Source of the DNA: Cohnella kolymensis
GTDB taxonomy: Bacteria; Bacillota; Bacilli; Paenibacillales; Paenibacillaceae
NCBI RefSeq assembly: GCF_000829465.1
Contig: NZ_JXAL01000017.1
Span: 1 to 64,000, forward strand
DNA: 64,000 bases
Direction: 5' to 3'
Below the pieces are notes generated by a model. It was given only the letters and a program-made list of their open reading frames with translations. It did no database searches and had not been told where the DNA came from. The position numbers and the translations under genes were made by a program. This document shows, one piece after another, positions 9,467 through 18,655 of this stretch (positions are counted from its first letter, which is position 1; every line of letters starts with the position of its first letter).

Positions 9467-10309
9467 TTGGACGGATTACAACGGATGAGAAATGCGCTGG
9501 AACTCATGGAGAAGAATCTGGACCAACCGCTGAACGTCGAAACGATCGCAAAGGCCGCTTATTCGTCACCGTTTCATTTTCAACGAATGTTCCATATGTT
9601 GACGGGATTAACGGTCGCCGAATATACGCGCAAACGCAAATTAACTCTAGCAGCCAATGAATTGGCGACTTCCTCCTCCAAGGTGGTCGATGTAGCCCTT
9701 AAATATGGATACGATTCACCGGAAGCCTTCTCCAAAGCATTTCGCAAAATTCACGGTATCTCTCCCTCGCAAGCACGGCGTCCGGGAGCTATCCTGAAGG
9801 CTTTTCCACGTATCTCGTTTCAGCTTCTATTCACAGGAGATAAAGAGGTTGTTTATAGGATAGAAGATAAAGAGGCATTCATGGTAACGGGTAAATCCGT
9901 ACAATTAATGTGCGGGGATGAAAGCTATTCGCGGCAAAGCTTTTGGAGCGACTGTCATCGGGACGGAACGATCCGCAAACTCGTTTCTTCGGACCCGCAT
10001 CACCGTTTGTTGGGAATCACGATGGATATTAATGAGGATTTTACCTATATGATCGCAAGCGAGGCAGCCGAAATAGCACCTGCGGAAGGATTAACCGTGC
10101 GAATGATTCCAGCTTGCACCTGGGTGATCTTTACCTCCGTTGGTCCGCTGCCGGGGGCCATACAAAGCTTATTCACACGCATCTTTCAGGAGTGGTTTCC
10201 GGCTACGGGGTATGAGCATTCGGGAGCTCCCGAGATTGAGGTATACCTCCCGGGCGATTCAACGGCAGAGGACTACACGTGTGAAGTTTGGATTCCGATA
10301 TTGAAATAA
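9467..10309 (+). CDS. AraC-family regulator with GyrI-like effector domain
   Basis: 280 residues. The first 100 hold the double helix-turn-helix DNA-binding domain (SSPFHFQRMFHMLTGLTVAEY and KYGYDSPEAFSKAFRKIHG). The C-terminal 150 residues resemble the GyrI/SOUL-like effector-binding fold found in Rob and BltR-type activators of efflux genes. AGAGGTG at 9455 fits a TTG start at 9467; GTG 9458 is the alternative. It is transcribed divergently from the hydrolase at 8239 and may regulate it or itself; target and ligand are not visible. Confidence 0.85.
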   Translation: MDGLQRMRNALELMEKNLDQPLNVETIAKAAYSSPFHFQRMFHMLTGLTVAEYTRKRKLTLAANELATSSSKVVDVALKYGYDSPEAFSKAFRKIHGISPSQARRPGAILKAFPRISFQLLFTGDKEVVYRIEDKEAFMVTGKSVQLMCGDESYSRQSFWSDCHRDGTIRKLVSSDPHHRLLGITMDINEDFTYMIASEAAEIAPAEGLTVRMIPACTWVIFTSVGPLPGAIQSLFTRIFQEWFPATGYEHSGAPEIEVYLPGDSTAEDYTCEVWIPILK

Positions 10310-10313
10310 GCGC

Positions 10314-10354
10314 AAAAAAGCGGAATCCAGTTGAATTCTGGATCCCGCTTTTCC
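10314..10354. terminator. Bidirectional intrinsic terminator
   Basis: AAAAAGCGGAATCCAG / CTGGATCCCGCTTTT stem between the convergent AraC-type gene and the ATP-grasp operon; serves both. Confidence 0.8.
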
Positions 10355-11128
10355 TTACGCGAACTTCTTTCGGCTCTTTTTGTAGTCAGCCGCCAAACTT
10401 GTGATCTTATTATAGAACGTTTTATCTTCCAATCGGTCAAACAATTTATACGAGGGATATGCAAGGTTTACCTCGATAATCCATATCCTCCCCAGATAAT
10501 CGATACCAAAATCAATACCGGTCTCATGGGTTCGATACCCCTTTTTGGCAGCATATCGAATCAATCTAAAAGAGTGGCGGATCAAGTCGCGTTTTATGCT
10601 CGCGATTCGTTCGCGACCGTAGCCTAATGATTTGGCCAAAGCATTGTCGATTGTGGTCGCATACCCTCCACCGCGTCGAACATTGGTCACTACGCTGTCT
10701 GTTCCTGCGACTTTCGCCAGCATCCCCGCGTAGTGCCATTTTTCTTTCCCGTCTCGCATTAACATAACGCGAATGGAGAAGGGTCTTCCTTCAATCATAG
10801 GCGAATGAATGGTCTTTTGGATGAGAACCGAGTTTTTACTTCGTCCGTCTCTGAGCTTATCATATAGTTCATCGATCGATTGCACGGTAACCGGCTTCCC
10901 CTTGACTTTAATGAAATGATAACCTTCTTCTGTTTTCCAAACCTTTATGATTGCTGAGCCTTTATGCTCTTTGTTTCCTTTGACATATACCGACTTGTAT
11001 TTATCCAAGTATTTCGAAAGGGAGCTTAGAGTCAGAATCGATGTCGGAGGCAAAATTTTGCGGAGCTCGGAATGTTTGGAATACAGACGATGTATCTCCC
11101 ACTTTGAACCATCCCATTTAAAGCCCAT
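10355..11128 (-). CDS. YheC/YheD-family ATP-grasp protein (operon gene 6)
   Basis: 257 residues, single ATP-grasp domain of the YheC/D type. Visible are the ATP-binding strand VYVKGNKEHKGSAIIKV, the central RPFSIRVMLMRD, and the metal-binding segment GIDFGIDYLGRIWIIEVN. ATP-grasp enzymes join a carboxylate to an amine or thiol through an acyl-phosphate. Bacillus YheC and YheD are spore-coat-associated, with no known substrate. It is the last gene of the minus-strand operon, 4 nt after the stop of the preceding ATP-grasp gene. It diverges more than its neighbours in the glycine-rich loop (one Gly rather than two or three), so activity is less certain. Confidence 0.8.
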   Translation of the reverse strand: MGFKWDGSKWEIHRLYSKHSELRKILPPTSILTLSSLSKYLDKYKSVYVKGNKEHKGSAIIKVWKTEEGYHFIKVKGKPVTVQSIDELYDKLRDGRSKNSVLIQKTIHSPMIEGRPFSIRVMLMRDGKEKWHYAGMLAKVAGTDSVVTNVRRGGGYATTIDNALAKSLGYGRERIASIKRDLIRHSFRLIRYAAKKGYRTHETGIDFGIDYLGRIWIIEVNLAYPSYKLFDRLEDKTFYNKITSLAADYKKSRKKFA

Positions 11129-11132
11129 GTCA

Positions 11133-11846
11133 TCATTCCTTTTTTATTATTTTTTTGGCATGTAGATATCTCCGATACAACTTCCCGTCATACCTCTTCA
11201 TCCCTGAGCATTCCGGTTTCGTATTGGCTTCGATGAACCACACTTTTCCTTTCTTATCGATTCCCATATCCAACCCGAGAATGTTAAGTGGAAAATGGGA
11301 ACTGAGAATTTGCGCGATTTGATGGGATGCATCCATTAAATCCCGCAAGACAGCAAAACTGTTCAAGGATTGATCGGTTCCCTTGAGCAATTTGTAAAGA
11401 TTACGGTCCTCTGCGCCCTTCGCTACATTCGTGACGACCGATGACTTGTGAGGTGCGAGTTTGGCGGACATTAACGTCGCACGCCACTTGCCCAGAGGTT
11501 TTTGCAAGACAACCCGCACATCGAAGGGGCGATTCTGGTAAGTGGCCAAATCAACCCCTTGTTGGATGATGTATTTCTTTTCGGGCTTCAGAATCTTTTT
11601 GATTCGCGAATACAGTTTATCCGGTGAGCTACGGCTCGTGGTTTTTTTATATGAAATCTCACATTCTTTAGAGTTAAGCTTCTTGACACGGATGATCCCA
11701 GTCCCTTTATTTCCGCTATCCGGTTTTATATAAACGCACGAATAGGTTTTCAGCATTTTATGGAGGGATGAATATTCAAACCAATCCGTATCCGGAACAT
11801 AATGCTTCATGATCGGGTCTTTCATGATGGAAAGTCCCTTTTTCAT
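11133..11846 (-). CDS. YheC/YheD-family ATP-grasp protein (operon gene 5)
   Basis: 237 residues from ATG 11846. Shows VYIKPDSGNKGTGIIRV (ATP loop), PFDVRVVLQK and GLDMGIDKKGKVWFIEAN (metal ligands Asp/Glu/Asn). Start is uncertain: the only strong ribosome site, TAAGGAGGTG, coincides with the stop of the transaminase gene and lies 5 nt before an in-frame ATC at 11873, nine codons upstream of the first ATG. The paralogue at 16721 has the same site 6 nt before its ATG. Either AUC is used or the ATG is served at unusual distance. Translationally coupled to the transaminase gene. Confidence 0.8.
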   Translation of the reverse strand: MKKGLSIMKDPIMKHYVPDTDWFEYSSLHKMLKTYSCVYIKPDSGNKGTGIIRVKKLNSKECEISYKKTTSRSSPDKLYSRIKKILKPEKKYIIQQGVDLATYQNRPFDVRVVLQKPLGKWRATLMSAKLAPHKSSVVTNVAKGAEDRNLYKLLKGTDQSLNSFAVLRDLMDASHQIAQILSSHFPLNILGLDMGIDKKGKVWFIEANTKPECSGMKRYDGKLYRRYLHAKKIIKKE

Positions 11847-11885
11847 CTTGCTGCGAATGACGGTGTGTTCGATACGATCACCTCC

Positions 11886-12998
11886 TTAAATAAACCCTTT
11901 ACGATTCAGATAGGTTTCAAGCAGATTCAAAAATGACTCTATATCTCTGCATGTGATATCACCGATATTTGCGATTCTGAATGTTCTATATTCGTCGAGC
12001 TTGCCGGGATAAATCGTATAGCCTCTGCTATGCAAATAGTCGTGCATCTCTTTGAAGCTGTATCCTTCCACGTTCGGCTCGAAGATGGACGTAACCAGCT
12101 TGGAATGGAGATTATCGCTGGCGATATATTTTAAACCCAGCCGTGTGATGCCCGCGATTAACGTCTCCCAGCATTTCTGATATCGCTCATATCTTTGCTC
12201 AATGCCCTCTTCTTGTAATTCTTCTATCGCTTGTTTAAGCGCATAAAGGGTTTGAACGGGCGGCGTAAACCGGGTTTGACGTGTTTCAGAGAAAAAACGA
12301 TATTGGGCGTACAAATTCAAATAATAATTTTTCGATTTCTTATTCTGCTTTCTTTTCAATAACTCCGTTTCGGCGATGACGAACGAGATCCCGGCCATGG
12401 CTTGAAGGTTTTTGTTGGAACTGGCCGCGAGATAATGTATATTCATTTCGCTCATGTTGATGGGAATTGCTGCAAAAGAACTTATGGCATCGACAATCAG
12501 GTGAATTCGGTGACTCCGGCACAATTCGCCAATCGCTTTAATATCATTAAGAAGTCCGGTTGTCGTCTCGTGGTGAACGACAGCGAGATGGGTGATTTTC
12601 CGGCGGCTATTGTTCAGAAGCGATTCCAACGCAGTCAGATCGATAGCGGCGTGAGGAGGACTGTGAAAGATCAAATGGTTCAAGCCGTAGGCTTCGGCAA
12701 TTTCGCAAAACCTTTCGCCGTACGCGCCGTTATTTACAATCAAAAGCACATCGCCATGATGTACGACGGAACTTAATATGGACTCGACTGCGGCGGTACC
12801 GGAACCCCCGAACAATACGGTCGAATAACTGTCCGGATCGGCAGTCATACGAGTCAAATCTGTGCACACAGATTCCATCAGCAGGCCGAATTCTTTTTCC
12901 CGCGGGCAGATATCAGGCACCACCTGCGCAAGTTTAACGGAATCCGTTGTCGTTGCGGGACCGGGAGTGAGTAAAATATTTCTTCTGACAGGCTGCAT
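11886..12998 (-). CDS. phnW: 2-aminoethylphosphonate--pyruvate transaminase-like PLP enzyme (operon gene 4)
   Basis: 370-residue class V aminotransferase fold. LLTPGPATT at the N-terminus, FGGSGTAAVES, VDAISSF (Asp170 to the PLP ring nitrogen) and SSNKNLQ with Lys196 as the likely Schiff-base lysine match 2-aminoethylphosphonate transaminases (PhnW/AEPT). In phosphonate synthesis such enzymes aminate phosphonoacetaldehyde to 2-aminoethylphosphonate; in degradation they run in reverse. The start overlaps the decarboxylase stop by one base (TGATG). Being next to a phosphonopyruvate-decarboxylase-like gene, with no phosphonatase in view, favours the synthetic direction. Related class V enzymes with other amines remain possible. 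Confidence 0.85.
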   Translation of the reverse strand: MQPVRRNILLTPGPATTTDSVKLAQVVPDICPREKEFGLLMESVCTDLTRMTADPDSYSTVLFGGSGTAAVESILSSVVHHGDVLLIVNNGAYGERFCEIAEAYGLNHLIFHSPPHAAIDLTALESLLNNSRRKITHLAVVHHETTTGLLNDIKAIGELCRSHRIHLIVDAISSFAAIPINMSEMNIHYLAASSNKNLQAMAGISFVIAETELLKRKQNKKSKNYYLNLYAQYRFFSETRQTRFTPPVQTLYALKQAIEELQEEGIEQRYERYQKCWETLIAGITRLGLKYIASDNLHSKLVTSIFEPNVEGYSFKEMHDYLHSRGYTIYPGKLDEYRTFRIANIGDITCRDIESFLNLLETYLNRKGFI

Positions 12999-14158
12999 CA
13001 GCTTCCCACTCCTTCAAATTCGGAGAAATTGCGATTCAAAAATATCTCTAACCGTTCCTTGACTTCATGAGGTTTCATTGCCGGCCGGCCTAACTCATCT
13101 TCGGTGCTTGAAGAAATTTTGAGATGAACAAAGGTCAAGCCTTTCGTCATTTTCCATTCTTCCAGGCATGTGTTCAGCTCGTCTAGATTGTGGATATAAA
13201 TAGACTTTGAGTAACCGCAGGAAGATGCAATATTTACAAAATGAATGTTATGGGATACCGTCATCTGTCCCCCTGTAGAATCATGGGCATTATTATCCAG
13301 TAAGATATGAATCATATTCTCTGGATTATAGTAACCGCTCGTAGCCAAGCTGCCCATGCGCATCAGCAGCGCGCCGTCCCCATCGATCACGACGATATCG
13401 AAGTCCGGTTTACTAAGCGCGAGCCCAAGGCCGAAGGAACCGACACACCCCATAGAGCCGACCATATAAAGGTTATTGCTGGCATCTTCGATTTCGTACA
13501 ATTGCCTTCCGGTTTTTCCGGTTGTCGCAAGCTGGACCGTTTTGGCATCCTTCCATCGATTGATCACCCGTAATGCTTCCTGGCGGGAAGGGAGCTGATC
13601 GTCGGCGTGCTCAGCAACGCTTACTTTGTTAACGCTGAAAGAACGCTCCTGTTTTTCCAATATTTCTTGTGCGAAAGTTCCTTTTTTTACCACAAAGAAA
13701 AAAGGATGTCCGCTTTCAATATACTGGGATGCCAGCACCAGCTGTCGTTTGGCTTTCTCCATATCGTTAGACAAGTACATCCACTTCACCTGCATGGAAT
13801 CAAGCAGCTTTGTCGTTATCCGCCCCATCAGTTCATGCTGAGGCTCATCCGGGTAACCTGGCTGTCCTCGCCAACTCACGAACCCGAGTACCGGCATACG
13901 AAACGGATAGTTAAGAGATACGAGCGGAGAAACGGCGTTCGACAGACCCGAATTTTGCATTAAAACAACCGGTTTCTTTCCTCCGAGCAAGGCTCCCGCA
14001 GCGATCGCGACCGCGTCTCCCTCGTTCGTCGCCCCTATATATTCGCATTCATTAATCGCATAATTGATTAAGTTTTTTAAAAAGGAGCAGGGTACGCCGC
14101 TGTAAAAATCAAAACCCATTTTTTTCAGTTCTCTCCCAAAACTTTTGGTGTTGAGCAT
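12998..14158 (-). CDS. Phosphonopyruvate decarboxylase-like TPP enzyme (operon gene 3)
   Basis: 386 residues from ATG 14158. The N-terminal half has the pyrimidine-binding features of the phosphonopyruvate/sulfopyruvate decarboxylase family (FYSGVPCSFLKNLI, GATNEGDAVAIAAG, MQNSGLSN); the C-terminal half carries the TPP diphosphate motif GDGALLMRMG...NN. The family decarboxylates 3-phosphonopyruvate to phosphonoacetaldehyde (or sulfopyruvate to sulfoacetaldehyde). Pairing with the AEPT-like gene supports the phosphonate reading. GGAGGG lies 13 nt upstream, rather far. The open frame continues upstream into ATP-grasp codons only because of a frameshift in the preceding gene; this is not a designed fusion. 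Confidence 0.85.
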   Translation of the reverse strand: MLNTKSFGRELKKMGFDFYSGVPCSFLKNLINYAINECEYIGATNEGDAVAIAAGALLGGKKPVVLMQNSGLSNAVSPLVSLNYPFRMPVLGFVSWRGQPGYPDEPQHELMGRITTKLLDSMQVKWMYLSNDMEKAKRQLVLASQYIESGHPFFFVVKKGTFAQEILEKQERSFSVNKVSVAEHADDQLPSRQEALRVINRWKDAKTVQLATTGKTGRQLYEIEDASNNLYMVGSMGCVGSFGLGLALSKPDFDIVVIDGDGALLMRMGSLATSGYYNPENMIHILLDNNAHDSTGGQMTVSHNIHFVNIASSCGYSKSIYIHNLDELNTCLEEWKMTKGLTFVHLKISSSTEDELGRPAMKPHEVKERLEIFLNRNFSEFEGVGS

Positions 14159-14178
14159 CGATTGATTCGCACCCTCCT

Positions 14179-15287
14179 TTAGCTGTCGGCGATCGTTAGC
14201 GCATACTCCAGCGGGTTCGAAAAAAACGCGCCGCGCTTTAGACCCATATGCTTTCAAAATTGAAACCTTAGCCGATTGAGCATTGCATTCGATAAGCCAT
14301 AACTTTCCTTCTTTATCCACTGCAAAGTCAATGCCCATTTCTCCGAATTTTCCGTATACTTTCTCCACAGCCACATAAATTTTGCGTAAAAAAATCCTTG
14401 ATATTTTGTTTCAAACTATTTAATTGCTTGGTGGTGTAACGGGGAAAAAGCTTAGGGAGATAAGTATCGTACCGATAAGCGGACGAATGGGTTGTAATTG
14501 GCGAATGGGGTTGGCCTGCCCGCGCGCAAACTCCGACAATATCGATTTCTCTCTTTTTGTTTCTTTGTACTTCGGCCCGAAAATCTACAAGACGGTTGTT
14601 GCTGATCGTCACCAAATCGATCGCCTTCTGTACGACCACTTTTTTATCACCGAAAAAAGATCTGATTGTACGAAGCAAGTGCTCCATATTGTCAGCTTTC
14701 TTGCTGACCAATTTTCCGAGAATGGAATAAGTGCATAGATAACCGGAATTTTTAGACAATTTTTCAACGCGCATCACATGGAGCCCTCTCCTGCCGTCGC
14801 GTGCCTTCACATACACTTTCCCCAACTTCAGAATCGCGCTTTTGATATCATTCTTTTGTTCAACACTTACCGTAAGAGGCAGATGATGACGTACGTTGGG
14901 GTCTTGAATCAATTGCTCGAATAACTCGCCTTTATTAAAGGCATGGATCGGATTGATTCTTTTGATTCCCAGGTACTCGAATTTTTCCAAAAGATCCTTG
15001 GTTTTACCCCCTCTTCCCCGCACATACACGACATCCGGAAATGGAAACGAGCGCTTTGTCCAACTTTTTTTCTTGACGTCAAAGGAAGCCCCCGTAAATT
15101 CCTCCTTGGACAAATCCACTTCTTTATAACTGAAGAAGGCAAGGGAAGTACCGACCTCCTTGTTCGCTTCCACCAGCTTGCGGATTCTAATATGATTACT
15201 GATCTCACTTAGAGACATTGTTCTGGTGCCTAGATATACTCCGACGAGCCGAGGTGCAGTCGAAGAAGCCGTGATTGAACGGTACAT
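14179..15287 (-). CDS. YheC/YheD-family ATP-grasp protein, long form (operon gene 2; two frameshifts)
   Basis: Close paralogue of the intact 384-residue gene at 17501-18655. Two one-base extensions of T7 runs (14388-14394 and 14220-14226 on the + strand) break the frame; removing one base from each gives 368 residues ending DFLRKIYVAVEKVYGKFGEMG...NPLEYALTIADS, TAA 14181-14179, collinear with the paralogue. N-terminal domain residues 1-110 (GVYLGTRTMSLSEI, DVVYVRGRGG), ATP-grasp core with VYVKARDGRRGLHVMRV, DFRAEVQRN and GIDFAVDKEGKLWLIECNAQSA. GAGGTGAAC precedes ATG 15287, 6 nt after the KamA-like stop. If the indels are real, the protein is truncated before its metal site. Confidence 0.8.
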
Positions 15288-15293
15288 TCCTGT

Positions 15294-16470
15294 TCACCTC
15301 ATGTTTTCATTTGTTTTTTTCTGAGGCATATCCGGCATTTCGTTAACGGATATGACTTCCGTCGTCTTCTTGGCCGGTTTGTTCCAATATTTTTCGTTTC
15401 CGGGCAAATCGTCAAACCAGGCGGCCTCCCCGGGACAGTCCAAAATCATCAATTTTCCATACTCCCCGTCACGCGATTGATGATACTTCAAATAAGCTTT
15501 GCCGTTCTCGATGGCGAGGATCTCGATTTTACCGGACGTATGACTCATGCACAGCTTCACGCGTTTGCCTAAGCCCGATGTTCTGGATTTGGCTTCCTCC
15601 ACGATTCGATAGACTTCTTCAAGCGGAAGCACGAATCCCCTGTTGCCCGCAACGGGTCTGTTTATGAAAAAAGTAATAAGGAGTAACACCCGCCCATGAA
15701 AGCTTATCAAGCAATTCGCCGAGCACTGCGGGATCATCATTGATTCCTTGCAGCACAGGCGTTTGATTGACGACAATGGCTCCAGCGTCGTAAAGTGCCT
15801 TGAAACATTTTTTGGCTTCCGGTGTGATTTCTCTGGGATGGTTAACGTGCGCCATGATATAGATCCGCTTCTCTGCCGTAGAATATGTCCGAATCGCATC
15901 AAGCAATTGCTCATCTTCATATATTCTCATGGGGTTGAACACAGGCATTTTGGACCCGATTCTAATAATTTTGACATGCTCGATCGATCTTAGGACTTCT
16001 AGCAAATTGCGAATCTTACTGGTCGCCAGGATCAGCGGATCGCCGCCGGTAAGAAGAACATTGTTGATTTCAGGTGTTCTTGCGATATACTCGATTCCGT
16101 CTTGGACGTCAGGCATCGCCTCTTTCACGTCCGTTCGGAACAAGCGTTTACGAAAGCAAAATCTGCAATACGACCCGCACACTTCCGAGACGAGCAGCAA
16201 AGCGGTCGTTTCGTATTTATGCTGGCATCCTTTTACCACGTAATTCGTGACTTCGTCGGAAGCGTCCCATCGGCCGTATTCCTGAAGCTCATTCGTGCTT
16301 GGGATCACGAGCTTTCGGATGGGGTCATCCGGATTCGACCAGTCGATCAATCGCAAATAATAATCGTTCAGCCGAAAAACGAATTTCTCGGTCACTTTAC
16401 TCAAGGCGGCCCTCTCTCCGTCAGTCAAAAAAGGTAAGTCGTCCAAATGGGTGGTGTATTTCACTTGCAT
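15294..16470 (-). CDS. Lysine 2,3-aminomutase-family radical SAM enzyme (operon gene 1; frameshifted)
   Basis: First gene of the operon, 391 residues after removal of one base. Radical SAM cluster CGSYCRFC (Cys98, 102, 105), GGDPL for SAM amino-group binding, HVNHPREITPEA typical of KamA, and the C-terminal PLP lysine in SHTSGKIEIL. The family converts L-lysine, or glutamate in related members, to the beta-amino acid. The frame shifts at 15671-15676, where T6 replaces the expected T5; the read-through in the next frame, FINRPVAGNRGFVLPLEEVYRI, matches the family. GAGAGGAG precedes ATG 16470. In this operon a beta-amino acid would be a natural ATP-grasp substrate. Exact substrate cannot be read from sequence. 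Confidence 0.85.
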
Positions 16471-16620
16471 GATAAATTGAATTCTCCTCTCAAGTGCATG
16501 TTGATCAGAGTACGACTACAATACCCTCTGTGAATTTGTACTAGTTAATGCGCCAAGGGAATTCCATGTGTTAGATAAACGTGGAAAGCTAAGAGAAATC
16601 CGCAAGCTGACACATTAATA
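16471..16620 (-). promoter_or_regulatory. Conserved leader/promoter block of the ATP-grasp operon
   Basis: This 150-bp block is duplicated upstream of the paralogue at 18715-18862 (shared CCATGTGTTAGATAAACGTGG, ATCCGCAAGCTGA and the whole ribosome-site segment). Minus-strand CATTAACTA, kept in both, is one mismatch from the mother-cell sigma-K -10 element CATANNNTA. Sporulation control is inferred, not shown. Confidence 0.5.
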
Positions 16621-16659
16621 TAAAAAGCCGCGTCCAAGTCATTTTTTAAAAAATGATAG

Positions 16660-16700
16660 AGATTCGTACAAGCATTATCATTTCAAAATTCATATTTTAT
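16660..16700 (+). promoter_or_regulatory. Candidate mother-cell promoter for the 16721 gene
   Basis: CATATTTTA at 16691-16699 fits both the sigma-E (CATANNNT) and sigma-K (CATANNNTA) -10 consensus. GCATTATC lies about 14 nt upstream at the sigma-E -35 position. Consistent with the coat association of YheC/D proteins; no experiment supports it. Confidence 0.4.
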
Positions 16701-16720
16701 TAAAAAAGGAGGTGACGAAC

Positions 16721-17452
16721 ATGAAAACCAGACACAAATGGATGCAGTACAAGCATATGAAACGGTTTGAAAAAATAAGAAGTCATTTGCCGGAAACAGA
16801 GCTGTTCGATAAACACACCTTAAAGGAGCTTATCGGTAAATATGGCGATGTGATTCTTAAGCCTGACGATGGCCGCCGTGGAAGAGGAATTTACAGGGTA
16901 TCCGTGATAGATAAAAAGACTTACGAGATACACAAAGAAAGTAAAAAGAAAGTAATGGGAAAGGGACGGGCCTATGAGTATTTAAAAGACAAAATCGGGT
17001 CTCAAAAGTATCTTGTTCAACGTCGGATTCCGCTTGCTACGATTAACTCCCGTCCTATGGACGTTCGGGTGATCGTACAACGAAAAAGCCACAGCGATGT
17101 ATGGAAAGTAACCGCAATAGTAGTCAAAGTGGCCGGCAAAGGTTATATCGTTACCAATATCGAAAGGAGTAACGGTACGATCATGTCGTTTAAAAAAGCC
17201 CTTCGAAAATCTTCATTAAAAGATTATTCCTATCATAGTTTGTTGTCAAAAATAGAACGGGTTGCTATACGCTCAGCCGAGAAAGTAAGCCGGTTATATT
17301 CGCATCATCGCATTTTCGGATTTGATATGGGCCTTGATAAGAAGGGGTATGCATGGATCATTGAAGTCAATCGGTTTCCAATGATGTCCCACTTCCGTAA
17401 ATTAAAGGACAAAACATTGTATCATCGAATTATGAAATATAAGAGGAGTTGA
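16721..17452 (+). CDS. YheC/YheD-family ATP-grasp protein (divergent single gene)
   Basis: 243 residues from ATG 16721 with AAAGGAGGTGA upstream. ATP loop VILKPDDGRRGRGIYRV, RPMDVRVIVQRK, and GFDMGLDKKGYAWIIEVN with the Asp/Glu/Asn metal ligands. Most like the short ATP-grasp genes at 10355 and 11133. It is read in the opposite direction to the operon, between it and the duplicated long paralogue, and has its own terminator. Function unknown; expected to form an amide or peptide bond, probably late in sporulation by analogy to yheC/yheD. Confidence 0.85.
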   Translation: MKTRHKWMQYKHMKRFEKIRSHLPETELFDKHTLKELIGKYGDVILKPDDGRRGRGIYRVSVIDKKTYEIHKESKKKVMGKGRAYEYLKDKIGSQKYLVQRRIPLATINSRPMDVRVIVQRKSHSDVWKVTAIVVKVAGKGYIVTNIERSNGTIMSFKKALRKSSLKDYSYHSLLSKIERVAIRSAEKVSRLYSHHRIFGFDMGLDKKGYAWIIEVNRFPMMSHFRKLKDKTLYHRIMKYKRS

Positions 17453-17491
17453 AAAAAGCTTTTGTCCCTGCGATAGGACAAAAGCTTTTAT
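17453..17491. terminator. Bidirectional intrinsic terminator
   Basis: AAAAGCTTTTGTCC / GGACAAAAGCTTTT stem between convergent ATP-grasp genes. Confidence 0.85.
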
Positions 17492-17500
17492 TGTTCTATA

Positions 17501-18655
17501 TCAATTGCTGCGGTAACCTCGGCTGTAGTGATGGGATGAATGGTTTCTGTTCGACTTGGCAATCGTCTTGGCATACTCCAGCGGGTTCAAAAAAACTCGC
17601 TGCGCTTTAGCTCCATACGCTTTTACAATGGATACTTTGGCCGATTGAGCATTGCATTCGATAAGCCAAATCTTCCCTTTTGTATCAATGGCAAAGTCAA
17701 TGCCGATTTCCCCGAATTTCCCGTATTTTTTCTCCACGCCCGAATAAACCTTGTGTAAAAAATCTTTGATATCCTTTTTCAAAACCTTTAATTGTTTGGC
17801 GGTGTAACGGGGAAATAACTTCGGCAAATAATCCTCATACCGATAAGCGGAAGAATGGGTTGTAATGGGGGCATTGGACCTGCCTACTCGCACGTTAATT
17901 CCGACAATATCGATTTCGTTGTTTCTATTTCTTTGAACTTCGGCCCGAAAATCGACAAGTCGATTGTCTCCGATCTTCACCAGATCGATCGCCCTCTGAA
18001 CGATCACTTTTTTATCGCCGAAAAAAGTCGTTATTTTTTTAAGCAATTGCTCCGTATTGCTTGCTTTACCGCGAACCAATCTGCCTATAATCGAATAACT
18101 GTATTGATAACCGGAGTTGTTGGGCAATTTTTCAACGCGCATTACCTGCAGCCCTTTCCTGCCGCGGTGAGCTTTAACATACACTTTTCCATACTTAAAA
18201 ATCGTATTTTTGATCTCGCTGCTATTATCGACATTTACGCTGGGAGGCAAATGCGGCCGAACGTTTTTGACTTGGTACAAGTGTTCATATACCTCACCCT
18301 TATTAAAGGCACGGATCGGATTGACTCTTTTGATTCCCAATTCATCGAATTTTTTCAGAAGCTGGTCCGTTACACCTCCTCCTCCCCGTACATAGATGAC
18401 GTCCGGAAAAGGAAATAATTTCTTATCCCACTTTTTTTCCTTGTCATTGAAATAGATCCCGGTGATTTCTTCCTCAGAAAAATCTACTTCGTCTGCGGTG
18501 AAGAAGAAGAGCGTCGTGCCTGCTTCTTTATTCGCTTGCACAAGATTTTTGAGTCTAGGGTATCGTCCAACTTCTCTTAACGGTATGAATCCGTCGCCTA
18601 AATACACTCCTACAATCGTTCGTGCAATCGAAGAATTCCCATACGAACGGCTCAT
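17501..18655 (-). CDS. YheC/YheD-family ATP-grasp protein, long form (intact paralogue)
   Basis: 384 residues. N-terminal substrate-side domain (GVYLGDGFIPL, FPDVIYVRGGGG), ATP-grasp core with VYVKAHRGRKGLQVMRV, DFRAEVQRN and GIDFAIDTKGKIWLIECNAQSA. A short tail rich in His, Ser, Tyr and Arg (NHSSHHYSRGYRSN) follows, a composition common in coat-associated proteins. No ribosome site stands at its own ATG; instead a 20-codon reading frame with a strong site ends in an ATGA overlap with it, implying translational coupling. It is the duplicate of operon gene 2, and the fifth ATP-grasp gene within 8.3 kb. Confidence 0.85.
   Translation of the reverse strand: MSRSYGNSSIARTIVGVYLGDGFIPLREVGRYPRLKNLVQANKEAGTTLFFFTADEVDFSEEEITGIYFNDKEKKWDKKLFPFPDVIYVRGGGGVTDQLLKKFDELGIKRVNPIRAFNKGEVYEHLYQVKNVRPHLPPSVNVDNSSEIKNTIFKYGKVYVKAHRGRKGLQVMRVEKLPNNSGYQYSYSIIGRLVRGKASNTEQLLKKITTFFGDKKVIVQRAIDLVKIGDNRLVDFRAEVQRNRNNEIDIVGINVRVGRSNAPITTHSSAYRYEDYLPKLFPRYTAKQLKVLKKDIKDFLHKVYSGVEKKYGKFGEIGIDFAIDTKGKIWLIECNAQSAKVSIVKAYGAKAQRVFLNPLEYAKTIAKSNRNHSSHHYSRGYRSN

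Noticed and set aside
12998-14374. Designed ATP-grasp/decarboxylase fusion protein
   Set aside because: The joined frame results from an extra T in two homopolymers; comparison with the paralogue at 17501 restores a separate stop and a downstream ribosome site.
10355-18655. PEP mutase needed for phosphonate synthesis
   Set aside because: Searched all ORFs for the mutase signature (EDKxxPKxNS-type) and found none in the window.
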